Shown here: in pieces, positions 1-4,846 of the stretch
How positions within the stretch are numbered: the first letter of the stretch is position 1
Layout: each line of letters starts with the position of its first letter
Assembly: GCA_030598625.1 (NCBI GenBank)
Contig: JAUVPO010000138.1
Coordinates: forward strand, 1 to 5,623
Direction of reading: 5' to 3'
DNA from: Deferribacteres bacterium
GTDB taxonomy: Bacteria; Nitrospirota; Thermodesulfovibrionia; UBA6902
DNA length: 5,623 nucleotides
The notes under the pieces: model-generated
Told to the model about the DNA's origin: nothing
Seen by the model: the letters and a program-made list of their open reading frames with translations, nothing else
Database searches by the model: none
Translations under genes and position numbers: made by a program

Positions 1-8
1 ACCCGGAT

Positions 9-881
9 TTACCAGATCAGACTTACTGCATCTTTGACTACATCAATCTTTGCAGGTAATGTCCCGAAATAATCTCCGTCTATCTGTATATGGACTGTTC
101 CGGTGGATGTAATTTCAATTTCCCCGGCTTTAAGGTATAAAACGTCTTCAAAGTTCAGATGTTTTTTTCTGATCACACCGCCTATGAAACGGAGAAGGGC
201 TTTCCGGGTCCGTCCTTTAAAGACGCATACATCAAGCACCGGTTCAGTAAGCGAAGCCTGGGGGGTTACGTAAAAATAACCGCCATAGCACCTTACGTTA
301 CCGATAACTGCCGTATAACCGGATACTTCATGTTCTGCCGTCTTAATTTCAATAAGTGGGGGGTCGTATCCTTTCAGCGCTTTAATTCCTGAAATTATGT
401 AAGCGGACTTGCCCCATATTTTTTTTATCAGATTGTCTTTCACTCCTAAAACCGCTGTACCGTCAAAACCGATACCGGCCATTAATGAAAAGTAACGCCC
501 GTTAATTCTGCCGAGAGATATTTTTCGGGCAGAGCCGGTTAATGCGAGCTCAACGGCTTTTTCAATGTTTTCCGGAATATATAGTTCTTTTGCCATGACA
601 TTTGCCGTGCCGACCGGAATAAGGGCAAGGGGTATTTTGTTTGGTTCGGGATTCCCCGAAGAAAGGATGCCGTTAATAACCTCATTGAAAGTGCCGTCAC
701 CTCCGGCAGTTATAATAAGGTCAGTGTTGGAAAGCTCTTTTGCAAAGGCAAAGGCGTCCCCTCTTTTGCGGGTAATAAAAGTTTTCAGAGATACCTTTTC
801 CCTAAGAAGCGCCTCTATCCTGCTTATTGATTTAAATGCCTTGTTGCCGGCAACGGGATTAACGACGAGATTTGCTTTCAA
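9..881 (-). CDS. YegS/DagK-type diacylglycerol (lipid) kinase
   Basis: This 290-residue protein belongs to the diacylglycerol kinase catalytic family (YegS/DagK/YtlR type), soluble enzymes that transfer the ATP gamma-phosphate to diacylglycerol or a related lipid at the inner membrane face. Visible family marks are NPVAG (8-12), the nucleotide-binding GGDGT (60-64) followed by FNEVING, PVGTANVMAKEL (89-100), AGIGFDG (135-141), YGGYFYVTPQA (199-209) and QIDGDYFG (266-273) in the C-terminal beta domain. The length is normal for the family, so the gene looks complete. The start codon is TTG: the only other in-frame codons before an upstream TAA are GGG, AAA and TTT, and an AAGGG ribosome site lies 6 bases before it. 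Its start overlaps the end of bioW by 23 bases, so it is probably translationally coupled as the last gene of the bioB-bioW unit. The family is certain from the motifs; the actual lipid substrate cannot be read from sequence. Confidence 0.93.
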   Translation of the reverse strand: MKANLVVNPVAGNKAFKSISRIEALLREKVSLKTFITRKRGDAFAFAKELSNTDLIITAGGDGTFNEVINGILSSGNPEPNKIPLALIPVGTANVMAKELYIPENIEKAVELALTGSARKISLGRINGRYFSLMAGIGFDGTAVLGVKDNLIKKIWGKSAYIISGIKALKGYDPPLIEIKTAEHEVSGYTAVIGNVRCYGGYFYVTPQASLTEPVLDVCVFKGRTRKALLRFIGGVIRKKHLNFEDVLYLKAGEIEITSTGTVHIQIDGDYFGTLPAKIDVVKDAVSLIW

Positions 882-1659
882 AAATTTCCCTTAATGTTAC
901 GATGCCCGTACAGGATTTAATACTATTTATTAATACAGGTGTCCTTTGAAGATATTTAATCAGTTCTTTGACCTCTCCACCGGCAATAAAGAATGCCCTG
1001 CCTCCGTAAGCTACCCCTCTTTTTTTGATCCTGGGAAGTCTTATATAACCATGTGTGCGAGTTGCTATATAACCTGTTGTGTAATTCGGGTCATCGGATA
1101 TACAAAGTTCGCCAAGAACCATGCGGTGTCTGTGAACCTTACTCGCAAGGATGAGGGCCTCTTTTACTGTATTATTATTAAGGCCGAGTCTTCCAAGTTT
1201 TCTGGACAGTTCTGCCGCCGCCTTTTTAGTTATTCCCATGCGTATAACCCTTACGCCACGCAAGAGGTCCGGTTCAAGCCTTACTCCTTCAATATCCATC
1301 AGCATGGCTCCCCTCATTGCAATGCCGGAATTAAGAGACTCGAATACCTCTTCAATTGCCCTCTCTTTTATGCCTACGGATGAGAGTATTTTAAGGGATG
1401 CTTTTTTTGCCGCCTCAGGGTTTCTTGTATTAAGGGTGCGGAGCGGAAACGAAGGAATCCTGACCGGCGATGTTTTTAATTCCTCTACTGTAAGCCTTAT
1501 TTCATCCGCCCTGCCTTTGCCATGCGATAAGGCCCTCCCTGTAAATTCATTAACCATTTTGATGATATCATTTTTTTCATATATCCCTTCAGCGCCGGAT
1601 ATATGAACACCGCTCATGGCCGCCCTCATCCTTATACTGTAATGCAGTCGTTTTGACAT
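859..1659 (-). CDS. bioW: 6-carboxyhexanoate--CoA ligase (pimeloyl-CoA synthetase)
   Basis: BioW joins pimelate to coenzyme A using ATP (giving AMP and pyrophosphate) to make pimeloyl-CoA, the acyl donor for BioF in biotin synthesis; it acts in the cytosol. The 266 residues match the family closely: the N-terminal YSIRMRAAMSGVHISGAEGI block (7-26), GKGRADEI (47-54), RGAMLMDIEGVR (116-127), a GVRVIRMG block (135-142), KEALILASKVHRH (166-178), the hallmark ELCISDDPNYTTGYIA (184-199) and GGRAFFI (219-225). B. subtilis BioW, as I recall it, is about 259 residues, so this is full length. The ATG shares its A with the TAA of bioB (TAATG); a GGGG about 11 bases upstream may also help ribosome loading. 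BioW hosts use free pimelate rather than the BioC/BioH route; the source of pimelate is not shown here. Identification is firm. Confidence 0.95.
   Translation of the reverse strand: MSKRLHYSIRMRAAMSGVHISGAEGIYEKNDIIKMVNEFTGRALSHGKGRADEIRLTVEELKTSPVRIPSFPLRTLNTRNPEAAKKASLKILSSVGIKERAIEEVFESLNSGIAMRGAMLMDIEGVRLEPDLLRGVRVIRMGITKKAAAELSRKLGRLGLNNNTVKEALILASKVHRHRMVLGELCISDDPNYTTGYIATRTHGYIRLPRIKKRGVAYGGRAFFIAGGEVKELIKYLQRTPVLINSIKSCTGIVTLREIFESKSRR
888..892 (-). promoter_or_regulatory. Ribosome binding site deciding the TTG start of the lipid kinase
   Basis: On the minus strand AAGGG is followed by six bases and then TTG AAA. It lies inside the last codons of bioW. Because an in-frame TAA sits just upstream and no ATG is available, this site makes the TTG start convincing. 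Confidence 0.7.
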
Positions 1660-2618
1660 TATATTTCAAACCCCATATCTTTTATCATCTGCAGATCGTC
1701 CTCCGGATTTCTCCCCAGGGTCGTCAGATAATTCCCGATTAATAGTCCGTTCGCGCCGGCAAGAAATATATGTGAATTAAGGTCTCTCAGGGTCGCCGGC
1801 CTCCCGCCGCAAATCCTTATTCCACAATCAGAAAGAATAAGTCTGTAAATCGCTATAATCTTAAGGGCTTCAAGAGGTACCAGCGATTCTCTTGTGTCTA
1901 AAGGCGTACCTTTTGCAGGGGTAAAAAAATTGATCGGTACGGAATCGACGCCTATTTCTTTCAAGGCAAAAGCCATGTCAATTCGGTCTTCCCATGATTC
2001 CCCCAAACCGAATATCCCACCGCTGCAAATAGACAGTCCAGTACTTTTGGCTGATTCAATAGTTCGCATCTTATCTTTGTATGTATGTGTGGTGCAAATT
2101 TCATCAAAAAATGCCTCTGAGGTTTCCAGATTATGGTGGTATCTGTTCAGGCCAGCGTCTTTTAATTGTTTTAGTTGATCATTATCAAGCATTCCAAGTG
2201 TGGCACATGGTAAAAGCCCCAGGTCTTTTAATGCTGAAATAAAATTACATATTTCATCCAACTCCTTATTAGAAGGTTTTTTACCGCTGGTAACGATGCA
2301 AAAACGCTTAACGCCATTTTTTCTTGCAGAGGTTGCAGCTTCCAGGATTCTTTCCTGATTTATTAATGGATATACTTCGGTGTTTGTTTTACTATGAGCT
2401 GACTGCGCACAGAAAGAACAGTCTTCGGGACACGCTCCTGATTTGGCATTGATAATTGAACATAAGTCAACATTATTACCATGAAACTCCGCCCTGGTTC
2501 TGTTTGCCGATACAAAAAGGTCGAATACTTCAGTCCCTTTTATTTCTGATAACATCAGGGCTGTTTCTTTGTCAATGCCATGTTCAATTTGCCTTAACTT
2601 TGTCTGTATGGAAAGCAT
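1659..2618 (-). CDS. bioB: Biotin synthase (radical SAM)
   Basis: BioB converts dethiobiotin to biotin by radical S-adenosylmethionine chemistry, drawing the sulfur from its auxiliary [2Fe-2S] cluster. The 319-residue protein shows the radical SAM motif CPEDCSFC with C63, C67 and C70 holding the [4Fe-4S] cluster. Residues expected for the [2Fe-2S] cluster are also present: C107 (FCIVTSG), C138 (LPCATLG), C198 (ICSGGIFGLGE) and R268 (GIRICGGR), matching E. coli C97, C128, C188 and R260. YHHNLETS (160-167) is the dethiobiotin/SAM-contacting segment. Length and N-terminus (FVSANRTRAEFHGNNVDLCSIINAKSG) fit the family, and the next Met (residue 22) would remove family-conserved sequence, so the ATG at 2618 is right. 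The ribosome site is poor: only an AGG about 13 bases upstream. It ends in a one-base overlap with bioW. The candidate promoter just upstream would start the transcript at or near the ATG. Confidence 0.97.
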   Translation of the reverse strand: MLSIQTKLRQIEHGIDKETALMLSEIKGTEVFDLFVSANRTRAEFHGNNVDLCSIINAKSGACPEDCSFCAQSAHSKTNTEVYPLINQERILEAATSARKNGVKRFCIVTSGKKPSNKELDEICNFISALKDLGLLPCATLGMLDNDQLKQLKDAGLNRYHHNLETSEAFFDEICTTHTYKDKMRTIESAKSTGLSICSGGIFGLGESWEDRIDMAFALKEIGVDSVPINFFTPAKGTPLDTRESLVPLEALKIIAIYRLILSDCGIRICGGRPATLRDLNSHIFLAGANGLLIGNYLTTLGRNPEDDLQMIKDMGFEI

Positions 2619-2623
2619 CTGAT

Positions 2624-2653
2624 ATTATTTACCTGATAACAGGCCATTGTCAA
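2624..2653 (-). promoter_or_regulatory. Candidate sigma70-type promoter for bioB-bioW-lipid kinase
   Basis: On the minus strand a perfect TTGACA (2648-2653) is followed after 18 bases by AATAAT (2624-2629), five of six against TATAAT; TAAATA at 16 bases is an alternative. It lies in the only spacer of the unit, between the acylphosphatase and bioB. Transcription would start within a few bases of the bioB ATG, implying little or no 5' leader, which agrees with the weak ribosome site. The call rests on sequence match only. Confidence 0.4.
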
Positions 2654-2664
2654 TAATAATTGAC
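2649..2664. repeat. GTCAAT-N4-ATTGAC dyad over the bioB -35 region
   Basis: GTCAAT (2649-2654) and ATTGAC (2659-2664) form a perfect 6+6 inverted repeat around AATA, just after the acylphosphatase stop codon and covering five bases of the TTGACA -35 element of bioB. It could be an operator for a repressor. A terminator for the acylphosphatase is less likely because no T-tract follows on either strand. It does not match the long BirA operator pattern. Confidence 0.4.
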
Positions 2665-2668
2665 TATC

Positions 2669-2953
2669 CTACCATCCGTATCTGACATCAAAACTATTGA
2701 ACTCTCCGGTGTACTCAGACCACTTTTCATTGATTTTTGAAACCCCGGCTCCCGGTGGTCCCTGATAACACCATTCAACAGCCCTCGCAAGTTTTTCTTT
2801 ACCACCCTCGAAAACAGCTTCAACACTGCCGTCAGGCAGGTTTCTGACCCATCCTTTTAAACCGAGGTTGACAGCCATGTCTCTTGTGCTTGCGCGAAAG
2901 AACACACCCTGCACAAAACCGGTAATATATAAATGCACCCTGCCCTTTTCCAT
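2669..2953 (-). CDS. acyP: Acylphosphatase
   Basis: Acylphosphatases are small cytosolic alpha/beta-sandwich enzymes that hydrolyse acyl phosphates such as acetyl phosphate, carbamoyl phosphate and 1,3-bisphosphoglycerate. This 94-residue protein has the usual length and both family signatures: ITGFVQGVFFRAST (10-23), whose R20 is the phosphate-binding catalytic arginine, and GWVRNLPDGSVEAVFEG (34-50), whose N38 is the catalytic asparagine. VHLYITG and FDVRYGW form the outer strands. No good Shine-Dalgarno sequence precedes the ATG; upstream is very AT-rich with TATAAT at 2960-2965 and 2974-2979 on this strand. It lies 50 bases upstream of bioB on the same strand and may be partly co-transcribed with it, although the promoter in the gap suggests bioB can be expressed separately. 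It diverges from the flavodiiron gene. A link to biotin synthesis is not implied by the family. Confidence 0.94.
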   Translation of the reverse strand: MEKGRVHLYITGFVQGVFFRASTRDMAVNLGLKGWVRNLPDGSVEAVFEGGKEKLARAVEWCYQGPPGAGVSKINEKWSEYTGEFNSFDVRYGW

Positions 2954-2959
2954 GGTATG

Positions 2960-2985
2960 ATTATAATATGGAAATTATATAATTT
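2960..2985 (-). promoter_or_regulatory. AT-rich promoter-like region for the acylphosphatase
   Basis: Two perfect TATAAT hexamers occur on the minus strand at 2960-2965 and 2974-2979. The second lies within a 14-bp AT-only palindrome (2972-2985). The -35 candidates are poor (TTTAAA 17 bases upstream of the first; TCAAGA 17 upstream of the second). The first would give an essentially leaderless transcript, the second a leader of about 14 bases. In DNA this AT-rich such matches can arise by chance. Confidence 0.3.
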
Positions 2986-3023
2986 AAAATAAATTCTCTT
3001 GACCTTTAAGTATTCAGAAGTTC

Positions 3024-3039
3024 TATGATGTACATCATA
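3024..3039. promoter_or_regulatory. Perfect 16-bp palindrome in the divergent intergenic region (candidate operator)
   Basis: TATGATGTACATCATA reads identically on both strands, with no spacer. It sits between the divergent acylphosphatase and flavodiiron genes, its centre about 100 bases upstream of the proposed flavodiiron start point and about 78 bases from the acylphosphatase ATG. That position suits a dimeric transcription factor, perhaps an activator of the flavodiiron gene. The halves do not match the FNR (TTGAT-N4-ATCAA) or standard spaced NsrR patterns, so no regulator is assigned. Confidence 0.45.
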
Positions 3040-3096
3040 CTTAATTATCAAAGAAAAATACTAAAGTGGTAGATGGAAAACTAGTTTTGCAATCTC

Positions 3097-3125
3097 TTGC
3101 AAGCTTTTATTTATGCCGGTAAAAT
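3097..3125 (+). promoter_or_regulatory. Candidate promoter of the flavodiiron gene
   Basis: TTGCAA (3097-3102, four of six against TTGACA), a 17-base spacer and TAAAAT (3120-3125, five of six against TATAAT). Transcription would begin near 3132, giving a leader of about 24 bases that includes the strong ribosome site. A second TTGCAA at 3087-3092, exactly ten bases upstream, lies on the same helical face. Confidence 0.4.
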
Positions 3126-3143
3126 TCTTATTACATATCAGGG

Positions 3144-3150
3144 AAGGAGA
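3144..3150 (+). promoter_or_regulatory. Strong ribosome binding site of the flavodiiron gene
   Basis: AAGGAGA followed by five bases (TAAAT) and ATG. It is the best Shine-Dalgarno sequence in the window and fixes the flavodiiron start; the other genes have weak sites or none, apart from the kinase. Confidence 0.8.
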
Positions 3151-3155
3151 TAAAT

Positions 3156-4373
3156 ATGAAAGCAGTAGAAATAAAACCTGACATATTCTGGGTAGGGGCG
3201 GTTGACTGGGCAGTAAGGGATTTTCATGGGTATGTAACACCGAACGGAACAAGTTACAATAATTATCTTATCATGGACAAACAAATTACTCTCCTTGACT
3301 CCGTAAAACATGATTTTGCACAGGTCACAATAGATAATATCAGAAGCCTGACAGACCCCTCTGCGATTATGAATTTAGTAATAAATCATATCGAGCCTGA
3401 CCACGCGAGCAGCATTGATAAAATTATGGCGCTTGCGCCCAATGCAACCATTTATATATCTGATAAGGGCAAAAAAGGTCTCGACAGACACTTTGATACA
3501 TCGAACTGGAAATTCAGGATCGTTAAAACAGGCGATATCCTGAATACAGGCAGATATAATCTTCTTTTCCTTGAAACGCCCATGCTTCACTGGCCGGATT
3601 CAATGATGACCTATGTCAAAGAGGCAAAACTTCTTATCTCACAGGATGCGTTTGGTCAACACATTGCAACTTCATCACGGTTTGATGATGACTTTATCGA
3701 GAGCGCTTCTCATTCAGAGCTTGAGGACTCAGTAATAGATTACTATGCAAATATCCTTATGCCTTTTGGTCAACTGATTAAAGCAAAGATCGCAGAGGTA
3801 CAGAAACTCGGACTTGATATAGATATGATCGCGCCCGACCATGGAGTAATATGGAGAAGCGGACCAGGAAGTATCATACAGAAATATCTTGATATGGCAA
3901 ACGGAAAGGCTTCTCTGAGTATAGCTGTTATTTATGATACGATGTGGCGCAGCACAGAACTAATGACAATTCCATTAATGCAGGGTATAAAGGATGAAGG
4001 GATTGACTGCAAAATAATTAAATTGAGGGCAACACCAATGAGTATCGCCATTAAAGAGTTATGGAAGGCGCGGGGTTGCCTGATAGGGAGTCCAACGATC
4101 AATAATATTTTATATCCTTCTATAGCTGAATTTCTGAATCACCTGAGAGGATTGAGACCCAAAAACCGAATCATGGGCGCATTCGGGAGTTATGGATGGG
4201 GAGGCGGCGCTGTAAGGGACGCTTATGATGAATTCAAAAAAATGAAATTAGAGATTTTTGAGCCTGGAATTCAGGTCCTTTATAAGCCTTCTCAGGAAGA
4301 CGAAAAAAAATGCTATGAATTTGCAAGGGAATTTGCAAGAAAAGTAAAAGAGTACCATGAAAAATTTATTTAG
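3156..4373 (+). CDS. fprA: A-type flavodiiron protein (O2/NO reductase)
   Basis: Flavodiiron proteins are cytosolic enzymes that reduce O2 to water and/or NO to N2O with electrons from rubredoxin or a similar donor, protecting anaerobes. The 405 residues form the usual two domains. The metallo-beta-lactamase-like domain (about 1-250) holds every diiron ligand position: H78, E80, D82 and H83 in NHIEPDHASSI, H145 in TPMLHWPDSM, D164 in LISQDAFGQH and H229 in APDHG. The flavodoxin domain (about 254-400) has the FMN loops YDTMWRST (260-267), GSPTINN (311-317) and GSYGWGGG (344-351). There is no C-terminal rubredoxin or flavin reductase domain, so it is class A and needs a separate electron donor, not encoded here. 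ATG with AAGGAGA five bases upstream. It is transcribed divergently from the acylphosphatase, with its own promoter and a palindrome upstream. O2 versus NO preference cannot be told from sequence. Confidence 0.96.
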   Translation: MKAVEIKPDIFWVGAVDWAVRDFHGYVTPNGTSYNNYLIMDKQITLLDSVKHDFAQVTIDNIRSLTDPSAIMNLVINHIEPDHASSIDKIMALAPNATIYISDKGKKGLDRHFDTSNWKFRIVKTGDILNTGRYNLLFLETPMLHWPDSMMTYVKEAKLLISQDAFGQHIATSSRFDDDFIESASHSELEDSVIDYYANILMPFGQLIKAKIAEVQKLGLDIDMIAPDHGVIWRSGPGSIIQKYLDMANGKASLSIAVIYDTMWRSTELMTIPLMQGIKDEGIDCKIIKLRATPMSIAIKELWKARGCLIGSPTINNILYPSIAEFLNHLRGLRPKNRIMGAFGSYGWGGGAVRDAYDEFKKMKLEIFEPGIQVLYKPSQEDEKKCYEFAREFARKVKEYHEKFI

Positions 4374-4404
4374 CCCGAACAATGTATTATTTGGTTCAAG
4401 GCTA
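4371..4404 (+). terminator. Stem-loop at the flavodiiron stop codon (weak terminator or 3' end structure)
   Basis: TAGCC (4371-4375, including the stop codon) can pair with GGCTA (4400-4404), and GAAC (4377-4380) with GTTC (4394-4397), closing an AT-rich loop with small bulges. No T-tract follows, so it is not a classical intrinsic terminator; it could stabilise the mRNA 3' end or act with Rho. Confidence 0.3.
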
Positions 4405-4434
4405 TTGACAAATAAACATACACTGTTGTAAAAA
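4405..4434 (+). promoter_or_regulatory. Candidate promoter upstream of the NifU-like gene
   Basis: TTGACA (4405-4410) is perfect; 18 bases later comes TAAAAA (4429-4434), four of six. An overlapping alternative is TTGTAA (4426-4431), 18 bases, TACAAT (4450-4455). Either would leave a 5' leader of roughly 150-180 bases before the NifU-like gene, containing the short open frame and the start-site hairpin described separately. Judged on hexamer match only. Confidence 0.3.
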
Positions 4435-4454
4435 TAAGGACTTTCTTTATACAA
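4426..4454. repeat. Imperfect inverted repeat, 14-base arms
   Basis: TTGTAAAAATAAGG (4426-4439) and CTTTCTTTATACAA (4441-4454) match as an inverted repeat at 11 of 14 positions around a single central base. The arms coincide with the second promoter candidate (TTGTAA and TACAAT), so it could be an operator. It is AT-rich, lacks a following T-tract and is not a convincing terminator. Confidence 0.35.
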
Positions 4455-4461
4455 TATAAAC

Positions 4462-4590
4462 GTGAAACCGTTAACATGTAACTATTCCAATCAGCAAGGA
4501 TTTTTGCTTAAAAGTATACCGGAGAACACGATTAATCCATTCGAGATTAAAAAGCATACTATAGGGAATCAATCAGGAAAATCAGAGTGA
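4462..4590 (+). pseudogene. Short orphan reading frame, possible transposase N-terminal remnant
   Basis: A GTG-started frame of 42 codons ends in TGA at 4588-4590; the frame is open back to a TAA at 4435-4437 with no ATG. There is no ribosome site at a proper distance (AAGGA lies about 21 bases upstream). The peptide contains CNYSNQQGFLLKSIPENTI, which by eye recalls the N-terminus of IS1182/IS5-type DDE transposases (a pattern like YNQNQ-x-x-LLPPSL-x-x-x-IPENH) with the middle missing. Nothing resembling the rest of a transposase follows, so if real it is a decayed scrap. It may equally be an untranslated leader that happens to be open. Low confidence; a similarity search would decide. Confidence 0.2.
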
Positions 4591-4617
4591 TAAAAATGGT
4601 AACATATTAACTCTGAT
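4581..4617 (+). promoter_or_regulatory. Inverted repeat closing on the NifU-like start codon
   Basis: ATCAGAGT (4581-4588) and ACTCTGAT (4610-4617) are a perfect 8+8 inverted repeat with a 21-base interior; inner ATA/TAT could extend the stem past a bulge. The right arm covers the first two bases of the ATG at 4616 and ends just before GGGG (4618-4621), the only Shine-Dalgarno-like sequence for the second ATG at 4625. As RNA it could hide or frame the start site; as DNA it could be an operator. Confidence 0.4.
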
Positions 4618-4831
4618 GGGGTATATGGACGAAATCGAAAAACAGGTTATAGAAGTCCTTTATAATGTCAACTGGCTTCTTGAATCCCACGACAGTTCTG
4701 CTGAATTAATCGGGATAAAGGGCAATAAGGTTACAATACGATGTATTGGATATTGCGCCAAATGTGAAAGCGCTTGCGTTCAGGTAGCCTTTAAAGAGAG
4801 AATGCCCGATATCGACCTTATCCTTCAGTAA
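4616..4831 (+). CDS. Small NifU C-terminal-like protein with four cysteines
   Basis: This 71-residue protein resembles the NifU C-terminal domain, a scaffold or carrier for Fe-S clusters in the cytosol. The family order is visible: a leading helix (EIEKQVIEVLYNVNWLLESH, 6-25), a strand AELIGIKGNKVTIRCIGYC (29-47), the CxxC pair C47/C50 and a second helix. It departs from the family in two ways. The usual DGGD is replaced by HDSSA (25-29), and two extra cysteines (C43, C54) give C-x3-C-x2-C-x3-C. Start choice is uncertain: ATG at 4616 has no ribosome site, while ATG at 4625 (MDEIEKQV, 68 residues) has GGGG three bases upstream and fits the natural N-terminus. The HEAT-like gene follows in the same frame after one TAA. 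A role in Fe-S assembly or metal/redox sensing is inferred; the domain assignment is fairly likely. Confidence 0.75.
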   Translation: MGYMDEIEKQVIEVLYNVNWLLESHDSSAELIGIKGNKVTIRCIGYCAKCESACVQVAFKERMPDIDLILQ

Positions 4832-4846
4832 CTGAACGCTTTATTC

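Noticed and set aside
159..392. Plus-strand open frames across the kinase, bioW and bioB region (also 565-894, 946-1383, 1151-1606, 1894-2178, 2456-2656)
   Set aside because: They are antisense to clearly identified genes, show no recognisable motifs and lack supporting ribosome sites.
2624..2660. BirA-type biotin operator upstream of bioB
   Set aside because: GGTAAATAAT resembles one half-site, but the opposite half matches at only about six of ten positions and the spacer is 11 instead of about 15-16 bases.
3038..3051. FNR-type box near the flavodiiron promoter (ATCAA half-site)
   Set aside because: The partner half-site TACTT matches TTGAT at only two of five positions.
3065..3105. Possible sigma54 (-24/-12) promoter before the flavodiiron gene, suggested by TGG and TTGC elements
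   Set aside because: The spacing between the GG and the GC is 12 bases, not the required 10, and no other GG in the region gives the right distance.
4426..4454. Second BirA-like site, since the arms begin TTGTAA and end TACAA
   Set aside because: The CC/GG ends of the half-sites are missing and the spacer is 11 bases; nothing biotin-related lies downstream.
4248..4454. Minus-strand open frames opposite the flavodiiron gene, its flanks and the HEAT-like gene (also 2857-3051, 3061-3252, 3375-3590, 4825-5070, 5093-5302)
   Set aside because: They overlap strong genes or promoter regions, have low-complexity AT-driven sequence and resemble no family.
4493..4508. Hairpin AGCAA/TTGCT in the spacer after the flavodiiron gene
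   Set aside because: Five base pairs only, no T-tract beyond it, and well inside the range expected by chance.
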